DNA of 64,000 nt from Chitinophaga sp. H8 (GTDB lineage: Bacteria; Bacteroidota; Bacteroidia; Chitinophagales; Chitinophagaceae): contig NZ_JBEXAC010000002.1 of assembly GCF_040567655.1 (NCBI RefSeq), positions 1,178,001 to 1,242,000 of the forward strand, written 5' to 3'. The translations under genes and the position numbers were made by a program. The notes below the pieces were generated by a model. The model searched no databases. It was given only the letters and a program-made list of their open reading frames with translations, and was not told the origin of the DNA. This document shows positions 20,780-29,548 of this stretch, one piece after another; position 1 is the stretch's first letter, and every line of letters begins with the position of its first letter.

Positions 20780-21126
20780 GTTTGGCGGTTTCAGATGGTA
20801 TTGGGATGCGGAGACTTCCAGTTTTTCACAAACAATGAATAGCAACTATGGCATGTGACTTTTCGACAAGCAGAAGTGCTCGAATCCGGCCAGCAAATGT
20901 GTAGATTATGGCCTATACAAGACAAGCGTTTTTTCACCCGATTTTATTGGGGGTTTTCACGGTATTGAATAACCGCTAAATCACCTTTTGCAAACAGGTG
21001 CCGCTGCGGCTATCACCAAAATCACTTGAATAGCCAATTTTCTCTGGATTTTTTATTTTGAAATTCAACAAGGTTGTATCTTCCGAGTTCTAATAAAATT
21101 AGAACGAACTGGTGGTTCGGTTACTT
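20780..21126. other. intergenic region upstream of the RHS operon
   Basis: About 350 bases between the start of the minus-strand operon and the terminator at 21127. It should contain the operon promoter on the minus strand. I could not fix a TAnnTTTG-type element with confidence. TTCTAATAAAATTAGAA near 21087-21103 is an AT-rich inverted repeat. Confidence 0.3.
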
Positions 21127-21160
21127 AGCCCTTCCTGGTAAGAAGGGCTTTTATTTTTGC
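21127..21160 (+). terminator. hairpin terminator
   Basis: AGCCCTTC (21127-21134), 7-base loop, GAAGGGCT (21142-21149), then TTTATTTTT. Oriented for the plus strand although no gene ends directly before it on that strand; it may insulate the RHS operon promoter region from outside transcription. Confidence 0.75.
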
Positions 21161-21393
21161 CGTCGATTCAGTGCCGGAGATTTTTAAAATTTGCTTGTAA
21201 CGTCCTCTAAAAGATACATTCTGTAAGTATTTGCATACAGATCATCAGTATTTACATACTCGTTGTATGCTTTTCTAGTTCATAAAATGTTCTCCATTAT
21301 CTTGCTCCCCTGATTGCGAAGCACGCTGCAAATGTTTTGATTTTGTGGCGAGACGATTTGCTCCGCCAATATTGGAAATTAAAACTTGAATGC

Positions 21394-22050
21394 ATGGCCT
21401 TACCGTTACTATTTCAACCTTACCCTCAGCATCTGAGAAAGGAAGAACTTTCCAACCCGTTCAAGGTGATTAACGATTTTTTTTCAGATCATTATATGGA
21501 CGAGGCAAAGGATCTCATTAATAAATGGATTAAATTCTCAAATAGAAAGCAGCAATGGCGCGAGACATCACCCTCTTTTCTTCTCTCCTACTATGAGCAG
21601 ATATGCGGGATTATTGAGGCATCCTGGATCATTCAGCAAATAGACAGCGCCGAAAGGCTGGCAGACCTTTCACCGCTAAATTTGGGAGTAGCAGAACTGT
21701 GCCAGAGCGATTTTTATTGTAGCCATCGCTTCAGGAAAAATCACTGGGACGACTTTCCTAGAACACTAAAGTGGAAGGAATACATTAATCCGTACATCGC
21801 GCTATCAAAATTCTTTCGGTATCAGGGTCTAGCCGAATGGAAACGAGATATACATTCACTTTTGCATCTTGCTTTATCAAAGTGTAAGATGGACGGAGGG
21901 GAAGTTGATTTATTAAATGTAAGCATGCACCTTAATAAGCTGATTGAGGCTTGCCATTTAGTGCATGTCAGAGAATTTGAATGGATAGATAGTGAAATGG
22001 CTTTTAAAGAGATAAAACAAATTGAAAAAAATAGAAGGCCAAAACTGTAG
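21394..22050 (+). CDS. hypothetical protein
   Basis: 218 residues from ATG 21394 (the TTG at 21337 is less likely). Mostly helical, with conserved-looking aromatic clusters (DFYCSHRFRKNHWDDFPRTL, YIALSKFFRYQGLAEWKRDI). It has no signal peptide and the family is not recognised. Convergent with the dnaE2 fragment, 54 bases apart at the 3' ends. Confidence 0.55.
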   Translation: MALPLLFQPYPQHLRKEELSNPFKVINDFFSDHYMDEAKDLINKWIKFSNRKQQWRETSPSFLLSYYEQICGIIEASWIIQQIDSAERLADLSPLNLGVAELCQSDFYCSHRFRKNHWDDFPRTLKWKEYINPYIALSKFFRYQGLAEWKRDIHSLLHLALSKCKMDGGEVDLLNVSMHLNKLIEACHLVHVREFEWIDSEMAFKEIKQIEKNRRPKL

Positions 22051-22104
22051 GGATGATAAATGGCTGCTAATTGGGGAAGGCTTTTTTGCGGAATTAGCTC
22101 GGGG

Positions 22105-23754
22105 CTACCGAAAATTACGGGCTTCAGGAAATATTTCATTCGCATTTGTTGATTTCCCTTTATTTGTTTGACCTTTCGCGAGAGTTTGTATTAAAAGTTT
22201 AGTGAAATCAAAACACTCCTCAACAATTACGTGCGTCACTCCACTTTCATGCTGAAGGCGACCTGCGACCATGAGCAATTTTGATTGTAATATTTGCTTG
22301 CGATACTTCTCAAAAATGGTTTCAAATGCAATCAGGTTAATGGTATTAGTTTCATCTTCTAATGTAATAAAACATACTCCCTTTGCTGTACTGGGACGTT
22401 GCCGCACAATAGGTAGGCCAGCTACCCTTACTTGGCTGCCATTCCCAATGGTATCCAAATCCTTTGCCGTAGAGACATATAACATCTGCAGCTTTTCCCG
22501 AGCAAAGCTCACTGGATGTGCTTTCAGAGATAAAGATGTAGCCACATAGCCCTGAATGACCTGCTCACCTTCGCCCATAGTGGGCAGCGTTACTGATTCT
22601 TCTGGTGTTTTCTGGCCTTTGAATACACCCTCTGGCAAGTCCTTCAACGCAGAAATTTCCCATAAAGCGTTCCGCCGATCCAACTCCATAGAGCGAAAGG
22701 CATCTGCGTTGGCCAATTTGTCAAGTGAAGTGATAGAAATACCTAAATCCCGAATTTCCTGAACACTGGTATAAGGTTGCTGTCGTAACGTTACCAGCAG
22801 TTTCATCTCATCTTCTCGGAGCCCGGACACTTGGCGAAGGCCTAACCGTAGTGCACGATATTTGCCAACTGGCTCTTCTAACTTATTATCCCAGTCTGAG
22901 AGATTCACTTCAACTGGTCGTACCTCAACTGCATGCCTGCGGGCATCGATTACAATTTGGGCGGGTTGGTAGAACCCCATCGGCATACTGTTAAGCAGCG
23001 CACAGGCAAATATTTCCGGATAATAACATTTTATCCAGCTTGAAACATATACCAGTTGGGCAAAACTAGCGGCATGACTTTCTGGAAACCCATAACTACC
23101 AAAACCTTTGAGTTGCTCGAATATTTGCTTTGCAAATTCCTCAGTGTAGCCTCTGCTCATCATGCCTTCAGTCAGCTTTTTTTCAAATTGACTCACTTTA
23201 CCGCTGACTTTAAAAGTTGCCATGCTCCGCCGTAACTGATCCGCCTCGGCGGGTGAAAATCCCGCAGCGACAATCGCAATTTTCATTACCTGCTCCTGGA
23301 ATAGCGGAACACCCATCGTGCGCCCAAGAATTTCCTCCAGTTCTTTTGACGGGTAGGTTACGGGTTCCTCTCCATTGCGTCGGCGCAAGTAAGGGTGAAC
23401 CATGTTCCCTACTATTGGACCAGGGCGAACGATGGCAACTTCAATTACCAGGTCATAAAATACTTTGGGCTTTAACCTCGGTAACATTGACTGTTGCGCT
23501 CTACTTTCAATTTGAAATACACCAATGGTATCAGCTCGACAGATCATTTCATAAACAGCAGGATCATCCTGGGGAATGTTAGCGAGCGTTAGATCAAGGT
23601 TATAGTGCTTCTTTGCCAGGTCGAATGCTTTACGTATGTAGGTAAGCATACCAAGCGCCAATACATCAATTTTTAAAAAACCTAATACATCTATGTCGTC
23701 TTTGTTCCATTCAATATTGGTCCGATTTTCCATGCGGGCGTTCAAATAGGGCAC
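22105..23754 (-). pseudogene. dnaE2: error-prone DNA polymerase DnaE2, 5'-truncated
   Basis: The translation is a clear C-terminal half of DnaE2/ImuC (NARMENRTNIEWNKDDIDVL, FLKIDVLALGMLTYIRKAF, IVRPGPIVGNMVHPYLRRR, GSYGFPESHAASFAQLVY, and an OB-fold part near LMVAGRLQHESGVTHVIVEE). The family is about 1050 residues; only 549 remain, so the PHP domain and the catalytic aspartates of the palm are absent. Reading upstream in frame from the GTG at 23754, similarity appears to persist only a few codons (TPGAVPYLNAR) before a TGA near 23777. The adjoining DNA belongs to an XRE gene. Non-functional as mutasome polymerase; no imuA or imuB is nearby. Confidence 0.85.
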
Positions 23755-23790
23755 AGCTCCGGGCGTTATTTTTTCTCATTTTTTAGCGCT

Positions 23791-24150
23791 TCAACCTCTT
23801 TTTTTTAGCTCTTGATTTTCTTTCTTTAATTCCGCCTTTTCGCTTGCAAATAATTCTATCGGTTTATCAAACTGGTTAAATGTCTGGTTGATTGTGAGAT
23901 TAATGGGCTGGTTAATAGCGCCAGAGTGTTCATGGTTATTGTTGGTATAGGTATTCCCCATTACAGTAATAGCCACATCCCAATCTAAACTTTTTAATAC
24001 TTCTTCGTCAACCTTTAATATTTCTGCAATTTGCCGGAGTAGTTCGTCGTCCTCAATATTCTCCTTATTCTCTAAATCCGAAATGAATTGCTGGCTAACA
24101 GGTCTATGTAATACGACCTCCATATCAGCAGCTACGTCACCCTGAGTCAT
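23791..24150 (-). CDS. XRE-type regulator with damaged ends
   Basis: The 119-residue reading frame begins inside the HTH (MTQGDVAADMEVVLHRPVSQ, FISDLENKENIEDDELL), so the first helix of the usual domain is missing. The middle GNTYTNNNHEHSG and LTINQTFNQFDKPIELF is the usual tail of a Bacteroidota regulator family. The frame ends KENQELKKRG just after an 8-base A run (23799-23806). Removing one A would give KKEVEALKNEKK and a TAA at 23766-23768, a much more natural coiled-coil ending. So the gene is probably frameshifted at the 3' end, or the run is miscounted, and it is possibly truncated at the 5' end. It directly precedes the dnaE2 fragment on the same strand. Confidence 0.65.
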   Translation of the reverse strand: MTQGDVAADMEVVLHRPVSQQFISDLENKENIEDDELLRQIAEILKVDEEVLKSLDWDVAITVMGNTYTNNNHEHSGAINQPINLTINQTFNQFDKPIELFASEKAELKKENQELKKRG

Positions 24151-24154
24151 ACCC

Positions 24155-24217
24155 CATAATTACGAGTCCTCTGATCGGTTCATTTATTTTGTACTCTTAT
24201 TATAAACTTTTATATTA
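24155..24217. repeat. imperfect direct repeat, copy 1 (regulator upstream region)
   Basis: CATAATTACGAGTCCTCTGA begins at 24155 and again at 24531; similarity continues for about 40 more bases (TTTATTTTGTA). Copy 1 abuts the start of the damaged XRE gene, so the repeat may be its promoter/operator region duplicated 376 bases away. Confidence 0.65.
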
Positions 24218-24530
24218 TGCGGTCTGTATTATAGCGATGGTCCAAATTGCTGATAATAGCAGTGCCACAGAAGAAGAAGTTCTTTGTCGATAGTAGTTGT
24301 ATATTGTAATCTACGTCTGTTTGGCGGTAGGTTACGGCTTAAAGGTGTTTACTTTGTAGTGAACCGAAATTAACGTTATATGAAAGAAGAAAGAGAACAA
24401 CCCGATCATTTAGCAACCTCGGCTAGTTCATGATATAATAGCAGATCGTTATCAGATCATAGCCGAATTTTTCAGCGTATCGTCATTAGTTTCCAACCTT
24501 GCATTCTCTAATACGGGATGCTTCTCTTCA

Positions 24531-24593
24531 CATAATTACGAGTCCTCTGACTGGTTTATTTATTTTGTATTTTTATTTAACCTTTATCTGAAT
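24531..24593. repeat. imperfect direct repeat, copy 2
   Basis: Second copy of the element at 24155. The sequence between the copies (24218-24530) has no convincing gene; it may hold a decayed second copy of the regulator 5' region on the minus strand. Confidence 0.6.
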
Positions 24594-24612
24594 GTTATGA
24601 TGAGGAATATTT

Positions 24613-24675
24613 GGGCGTTCCCCTTCGGGTAGGGCTTTTCGCAGTAGCAAGGTACTTTGCAGCAATCCCTAACGC
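24613..24675. repeat. attC-like palindromic element
   Basis: GCGTT at 24615-24619 pairs with AACGC at 24671-24675, TAGGG (24630-24634) with CCCTA (24667-24671), and an inner near-palindrome GCAAGGTACTTTGC lies at 24647-24660. The outer GTT...AAC boxes and nested arms look like an integron attC site or the similar cassette-flanking repeats I remember from Bacteroidota. Two genes without an evident promoter of their own follow. No integron integrase is in the window. Confidence 0.45.
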
Positions 24676-24836
24676 GGAAAATAAAGTGCGCCTATTGGTA
24701 TCCGCTCCAGCGGATGCTTTTTTGTTGGCGCGACTTTATTTGTGGCTTAAACAAGTTTAAGCTGGGTATTGATTTTATTCTTATTTTAGTTCTAACTGTA
24801 TGGAAAACAGAGAAATATAGCCTAAGTATTACTATT

Positions 24837-25370
24837 ATGACAAAAATTAGACATCGGTTCTTAAATCATACTATTAACCCAAAGACAGAAACTTTGGTTA
24901 TTGGGACATTTAATCCAGACACAGAAGAAAACAAGGCAGACTTCTTTTATGGCAGACAGAGAAATTTTCTTTGGACACTTATTCCCACTGCATTTAATGA
25001 AAGTTCTCTTAAAACCAAACCGAAAGACGAAAAACTGAAATTCATTGAAAAATATAGGATTGATTTTATAGACCTAATTTCAGAAGTTGAAGTTGACGAA
25101 GTCGCTAATTATGATGACGGTTATCTTGACAATAAAGTAACTGAATGGATAAATGTCATCTCCAAAATCAACAAACTTCCCAATTTAAAACGAGTTTGCC
25201 TAACAAGAAAATCGTTTGGCGATATTCCAAATATGAAATCGAGAATTGATGAAATCAAAAACTATTGTAACGAAAGAAAAATTTCTTTTCAATTTTTAAC
25301 AACGCCAGCAAGGTTTTACGGACAAGCAAAACAAACAGAATGGACAAATTTTTTCCGAAATGATAACTGA
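24837..25370 (+). CDS. uracil-DNA-glycosylase-superfamily-like protein
   Basis: 177 residues from ATG 24837. Motif 1 (ETLVIGTFNPDTEENKADFF) and YGRQRNFLWTLIPTAF resemble the mismatch-specific UDG (MUG) branch, where GxxPG and an aromatic YGxxxNxFW follow each other. The second motif near the end (FLTTPARFYGQ) stands where SPS or SPA normally occurs. The catalytic residue could not be confirmed, so a base-binding role without glycosylase activity is possible. It lies about 160 bases after an attC-like element and overlaps the next gene by 11 bases. Confidence 0.6.
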   Translation: MTKIRHRFLNHTINPKTETLVIGTFNPDTEENKADFFYGRQRNFLWTLIPTAFNESSLKTKPKDEKLKFIEKYRIDFIDLISEVEVDEVANYDDGYLDNKVTEWINVISKINKLPNLKRVCLTRKSFGDIPNMKSRIDEIKNYCNERKISFQFLTTPARFYGQAKQTEWTNFFRNDN

Positions 25371-26211
25371 TTGCCAAACGAATTTTCTATACTTAGCGGA
25401 TACGTTACCTCAAAAATACCCAGACTTTTACAAACGGTTTGAAATTGTATTAGCTGAATATAATGTTGAATTTGCCTTACTTCCCAACACCAAAGACGTT
25501 TGGGCAGTTGACTATATGCCAATACAAACTGAACTCGATAAATTTGTTCAGTTTGTTTATAACCCTTCATACTTGCAGGCAAAGAAATATTCAAAAACTA
25601 TTTCGGACGTTGATGCAATTTGCCGCAATATCGGAATTGACACAATTAAAACAGATATTATTCTTGACGGAGGGAACGTAACAAGAACAACCAACAAGGT
25701 TATTATGACCGACCGTGTTTTTATTGACAATCCGAACTACGAACGCAAACAATTAATTAAGCAGCTTTACGAGCTTTTACAGGTTAATGAAATTTATTTC
25801 GTTCCCGAACAGCCAGGCGACTTTACAGGCCATGCAGATGGAATGGTTCGGTTTATAGGCGAGAATACAGTTGTTATTAACGACTACCACCAAGAGAAAG
25901 AATGGTTTTGCCGGGCTTTTGAAATTGCCATTCACAATACAGGACTTGATTATATCAAAATTCCTTACCACGTATATGACAACAAGAGTAACGACCAAGC
26001 AAATGGAGATTATATCAATTATTTGCAAATGGAAAATTCTGTAATCGTCCCGACTTTTGGTGTCAAGGAAGATGAAATAGTGGTAAAGCAATTTGAATCA
26101 ATATTTGCAGGACAGACCATCGTTACTATTAACAGTAACGAAATTGCCAATGACGGAGGAATACTGAACTGCATAACATGGAACATAAGACAGACAAATA
26201 AAAAATGTTAA
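25360..26211 (+). CDS. agmatine deiminase / peptidyl-arginine deiminase family enzyme
   Basis: 283 residues of the PAD_porph/guanidino-group-modifying fold. Visible are TKDVWAVDYMPIQ (family WxRDxxP, with the Arg replaced), ILDGGNVTRT, the catalytic His segment GDFTGHADGMVRF and the catalytic Cys near the end in DGGILNCITWN. Members hydrolyse a guanidino group to a ureido product plus ammonia. The altered RD motif suggests a substrate other than agmatine. Coupled to the UDG-like gene (11-base overlap), an unusual pairing that looks like a gene cassette. Confidence 0.75.
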   Translation: MITDCQTNFLYLADTLPQKYPDFYKRFEIVLAEYNVEFALLPNTKDVWAVDYMPIQTELDKFVQFVYNPSYLQAKKYSKTISDVDAICRNIGIDTIKTDIILDGGNVTRTTNKVIMTDRVFIDNPNYERKQLIKQLYELLQVNEIYFVPEQPGDFTGHADGMVRFIGENTVVINDYHQEKEWFCRAFEIAIHNTGLDYIKIPYHVYDNKSNDQANGDYINYLQMENSVIVPTFGVKEDEIVVKQFESIFAGQTIVTINSNEIANDGGILNCITWNIRQTNKKC

Positions 26212-26271
26212 TGAGCCGTACTAAAATTGAGATGGCTTTTATATGATATTAAACTGGCGAAAATTTAAAAA

Positions 26272-27366
26272 ATGAAATTAAAAAAAGCAACTGTTAGTCT
26301 GGTAGACTTATTGTTAGACCCCAACAATCCACGATTTGCAGATATATCAGATGAAAGTCTAAATATACCTAATTCTCGATTCACAGAAGATGAGGTACAG
26401 AAACATGCTTATGAAAAAATGATGAACTCTAAATTCGACGTTTTATCCTTAGCAAACTCAATTGAAACTGTAGGGTTTCTTCCTGTGGATAATATAGTAG
26501 CTAAAGAGCTTGATAATAGTAAGTATGTTGTAATTGAAGGAAACAGAAGAACTACAGCTCTGAAGTATATTGTTAAGCAATTTGCCTTAGGCCAAAATTT
26601 ACTAGAACAAGCTCAAATAGATGCAATTTCTGTTATAGATATTTTGATAGTTGATAATGTAGAGGATGATCAAGAAAGTATAGGTAAAATTATTCAAGGA
26701 ATAAGGAATGTAGCCGGAATTAAAGAATGGGACGCCTACCAGAAAGCACAATTCATTAGCGAAATGATAGATAAGGGGAAAGATCCAGGCACAATATCAA
26801 AAATGATTGGAATGTCTGTGAGAGATATTAACCGATATTACAAAACCTATAGTGCAATGGCTCAATTTAGAGCTGATGAAGAATATGGCTCAAAATGGAA
26901 ACATTCTTATTTCAGTCATTTTGATGAAGTATTGAGGCGCCCGGTGCTAAGAGAATATTTTGGTTGGGATGATGAACACTATAGGTTTAACAACATGGCT
27001 GAATATAGAAGATTTTATGATTGGATAATTCCAGATGAAAGTGGTGCATCCGCAATTACAGATGTTCACCAGATAAGAACTTTGGTAAATTTTATTGATG
27101 AGCCCAAAGCACTGAATTATCTGGATGATAAAAACTTCCAAAAGGCCATTAATTTTTTTGAACAAAAGAATCTTAATGCACAAAAAACAACACTACCCGA
27201 ATGTATGAGTCGTATTTTATCTGCAATAGATGCCTTTAAAAATATAATTGGAGAAGGACTTGAAAATGAAATGACAAAGGAAGATGTTGAAGAAGTTGAA
27301 AATAATATTGATGAGATGAAAAAGCAGATTAAAAGAATAAAAAAATTAAAAGAAGGTGATGCATGA
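26272..27366 (+). CDS. ParB/Srx-fold protein
   Basis: The N-terminal half carries the ParB-like core: LLLDPNNPRFAD, then SIETVGFLPVDNIVAKE and the diagnostic VIEGNRRTTALKYI near residue 90. An HTH-like segment follows (GTISKMIGMSVRDINRYYKT), and the C-terminus is a charged coil (VEEVENNIDEMKKQIKRIKK). Free-standing ParB-like proteins of this kind occur in defence islands, where the domain can bind CTP or ATP or act as a nuclease. The gene overlaps the Mrr-like gene behind it, implying joint expression. A chromosome-partition role is unlikely as no parA is present. Confidence 0.75.
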   Translation: MKLKKATVSLVDLLLDPNNPRFADISDESLNIPNSRFTEDEVQKHAYEKMMNSKFDVLSLANSIETVGFLPVDNIVAKELDNSKYVVIEGNRRTTALKYIVKQFALGQNLLEQAQIDAISVIDILIVDNVEDDQESIGKIIQGIRNVAGIKEWDAYQKAQFISEMIDKGKDPGTISKMIGMSVRDINRYYKTYSAMAQFRADEEYGSKWKHSYFSHFDEVLRRPVLREYFGWDDEHYRFNNMAEYRRFYDWIIPDESGASAITDVHQIRTLVNFIDEPKALNYLDDKNFQKAINFFEQKNLNAQKTTLPECMSRILSAIDAFKNIIGEGLENEMTKEDVEEVENNIDEMKKQIKRIKKLKEGDA

Positions 27367-28069
27367 AATTATTGAGGAGATAATCTTCATAACACCTAAG
27401 TCTCGTTATGAGACAATGGCCTTATTGGTTCAATATTACACAAAACAAGGTCATAATATTATGCAGGCATCTGCGAAGGCAGAATCTAATCTCCGCTTCT
27501 TTTGTGAAGACGTTCAGAATTTGATAAATTATTCTACAAAAGAAAACGTCGCATGCTTGTATAATTCAATAAGCAATTCTGTTGCTAACATTAACCTTAA
27601 TTACTTCATAGTTAAGGAAATTCATTCAGAATTAAAAAAATTATCATGGCAAGTTTTTGAAGACTTTTGTGCTGCACTCATGAAAAAGTGCTTCGGGGCT
27701 TCTTCTGTTGATATAACCCAAAGAACAGCCGACATGGGTTTAGATTTTAAAGGGTTTATCCCCTTTAAAGGCCGCCTTTCAACTTCTCCTTTTACGTATA
27801 TAGAGTTATATGGACAGGCAAAAAAATATCTGGGAAATGTAGGAAGGGGGGATGTGGATGCTTTTACAGCATTTGCTAATAGACAAAAAAGGGATAACAC
27901 ATATCCAGCACAGCTATTTGTCTTTTGTACGACTTCTGATTTCATTCCTTCTGCGAAGGCTGAAATTATTAAGAATCATTTTGTCTCAATCAATGGATTT
28001 CAGATTGCGACATTAGTATTTCAAGAAACAGGGAAAGCAGGCATTGAGGCAATAAGAGAATTTCTTTAA
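27359..28069 (+). CDS. Mrr-like restriction endonuclease
   Basis: 236 residues. The C-terminal part has the Mrr_cat arrangement: LSWQVFEDFCAALMKKCFG helix, TADMGLDFKGF with the catalytic Asp, and IELYGQAKKYLGNVGRGDVD with QxK, then AQLFVFCTTSDFIPSAK. The N-terminal 90 residues are helical and not recognised. Mrr-type enzymes cut DNA, often modified DNA. ATG 27359 chosen over the GTG just before it; the start overlaps the end of the ParB-like gene. The two genes probably make a two-protein nuclease system. Confidence 0.8.
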   Translation: MHEIIEEIIFITPKSRYETMALLVQYYTKQGHNIMQASAKAESNLRFFCEDVQNLINYSTKENVACLYNSISNSVANINLNYFIVKEIHSELKKLSWQVFEDFCAALMKKCFGASSVDITQRTADMGLDFKGFIPFKGRLSTSPFTYIELYGQAKKYLGNVGRGDVDAFTAFANRQKRDNTYPAQLFVFCTTSDFIPSAKAEIIKNHFVSINGFQIATLVFQETGKAGIEAIREFL

Positions 28070-28129
28070 ACCGAAAAAGGTATTAAACTACCGATTGTCT
28101 TCGTTCGATAGTTTTAATAAACTCATATT

Positions 28130-28573
28130 ATGTTCGACGAACTTAAAAAATATAAGAACACCGGAGCATTCAATTTCAAAACTTCAGAATCATTGAAAGA
28201 AAAATGTAATGCACCGATTGATAAAGGTGGCGTTTATTTAATTTATAAAATAGTAGGGGATAAAGAGGTACTGATTTACATAGGTTCAAGTGGCCAAAGA
28301 AATAAAGATGGAACCCTTAAAATTAGGAAAGGCGGAATGAAAGATCGTTTAGTCAATGGTTATCACCCTCATAGGTTTGGAGAAATCAAAAGAATAAAAA
28401 GACATGAAGCATTTCCCCAACAAATGCAAGCTGCAAACATTACAGAACTTAAATTTTATTGGTGGGTGACATACGACGATATTAATTCGGATTTTCCCAC
28501 GGATGTCGAAGCAAAATTGAGCAAGAAATATTTCGAAAAGTTCCAGAAGCACCCTGAGTGGCATAAGTTTTAA
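28130..28573 (+). CDS. GIY-YIG-type nuclease
   Basis: 147 residues. GGVYLIYKIV and LIYIGSSGQRN provide the GIY and YIG halves near residues 34-58, followed by a basic helix (GGMKDRLVNG) and a Glu in VEAKLSKKYFEKF that can complete the active site. Similar stand-alone proteins are found near restriction systems. It starts about 60 bases after the Mrr-like gene on the same strand. Confidence 0.7.
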   Translation: MFDELKKYKNTGAFNFKTSESLKEKCNAPIDKGGVYLIYKIVGDKEVLIYIGSSGQRNKDGTLKIRKGGMKDRLVNGYHPHRFGEIKRIKRHEAFPQQMQAANITELKFYWWVTYDDINSDFPTDVEAKLSKKYFEKFQKHPEWHKF

Positions 28574-28609
28574 ATGGTTGCAATATTTTAAACCCTTAAA
28601 TTTTGAAAA

Positions 28610-29548
28610 GTGGATCTTATACTTGACACTAATATTTACAGGAACTTAGTCAGAAACCTTACCGATAACCAAGTGTTTGACATTTCTAACAAGATAAAAC
28701 AAAAATGTAGACAAGATAATATTACGTTGTTATTTCCGATTAATTCAGCAATGGAGTTAATTAGTCATTTCAATGACGAATCAGAAATAGAAAAACTAGA
28801 ATGTAGAAGAGCCTTAAAACTACTTGTTGATTTATCAACAAAGCATTCGTCAGCACATATTCATGTGGATTTTATACCGCCTCTTAACGCTATTTTGGAG
28901 CGACATTTCTTCGGAACCGAGGATAAACATGCAAAAATATATGCCAAAGTAATAACATTAGCTCAAATGCTAGTTGGTAATATTGAAGCTGAAGAACAAG
29001 CTGACATGGATAAATATATCCAGACCGTCAGAGGTCAGATTGAATTTGAAAAAAGAGAAATCAGGGATAACTATGAAGATTATTTAAAGTCAATGAATAA
29101 TGGGGAAGCGGATTGGGAATATTTTAAAAACAAAAAACAGCTTCGTAGGGACTATTTTCATAAACTAAAGATTGGTAGGCTTTCTTTTTTAGTAGCGCAA
29201 AGCTTCGTTGATAGAGCACATAATATAATTGGACATCCAATTGTAAAAGACCAGGAGTACTATGACAAAGTAATAAAATTCATGCAAGACTTTTGCCCTG
29301 CATTAGTTATGAATGAACTCTTACTCGAAAATGTCGGACACGGAGTTGAGGCAATCAAAGATGTTGCAGATGGACGATGGAATACAATTATAGATATATC
29401 ATTAATATTCGGAGCGTTATATAATCCTAAAAATGTAGATAGACGATTAGTAACAGAGGAGAATAATATTCATTCATCCTTTGACAGCTGCGGTTTTCAA
29501 AATAAGATATTAAGCCTTGACCAATTTAGAGCATTGATGGGCATTTAG
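28610..29548 (+). CDS. PIN-like domain protein
   Basis: 312 residues starting at GTG 28610 (LILDTNIYRNLV at the very N-terminus excludes a later start). The DTNIY motif, the acidic INSAMELISHF and late acids in NTIIDISLIFGAL and LVTEENN are consistent with a PIN-type metal-dependent RNase, longer than VapC toxins (about 130 residues) because of a helical, charged insertion (EFEKREIRDNYEDYLKSM). No antitoxin-like gene is adjacent. It closes the four-gene plus-strand cluster that begins with the ParB-like gene. Confidence 0.6.
   Translation: MDLILDTNIYRNLVRNLTDNQVFDISNKIKQKCRQDNITLLFPINSAMELISHFNDESEIEKLECRRALKLLVDLSTKHSSAHIHVDFIPPLNAILERHFFGTEDKHAKIYAKVITLAQMLVGNIEAEEQADMDKYIQTVRGQIEFEKREIRDNYEDYLKSMNNGEADWEYFKNKKQLRRDYFHKLKIGRLSFLVAQSFVDRAHNIIGHPIVKDQEYYDKVIKFMQDFCPALVMNELLLENVGHGVEAIKDVADGRWNTIIDISLIFGALYNPKNVDRRLVTEENNIHSSFDSCGFQNKILSLDQFRALMGI

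Noticed and set aside
24657..24836. Extension of the UDG-like protein to an upstream start
   Set aside because: The extension reads through the attC-like element and non-coding-looking sequence; ATG 24837 starts directly before the conserved domain.
25360..26211. Polyamine biosynthesis operon
   Set aside because: No other polyamine gene is present and the WxRD motif is altered; context is a cassette beside a glycosylase-like gene.
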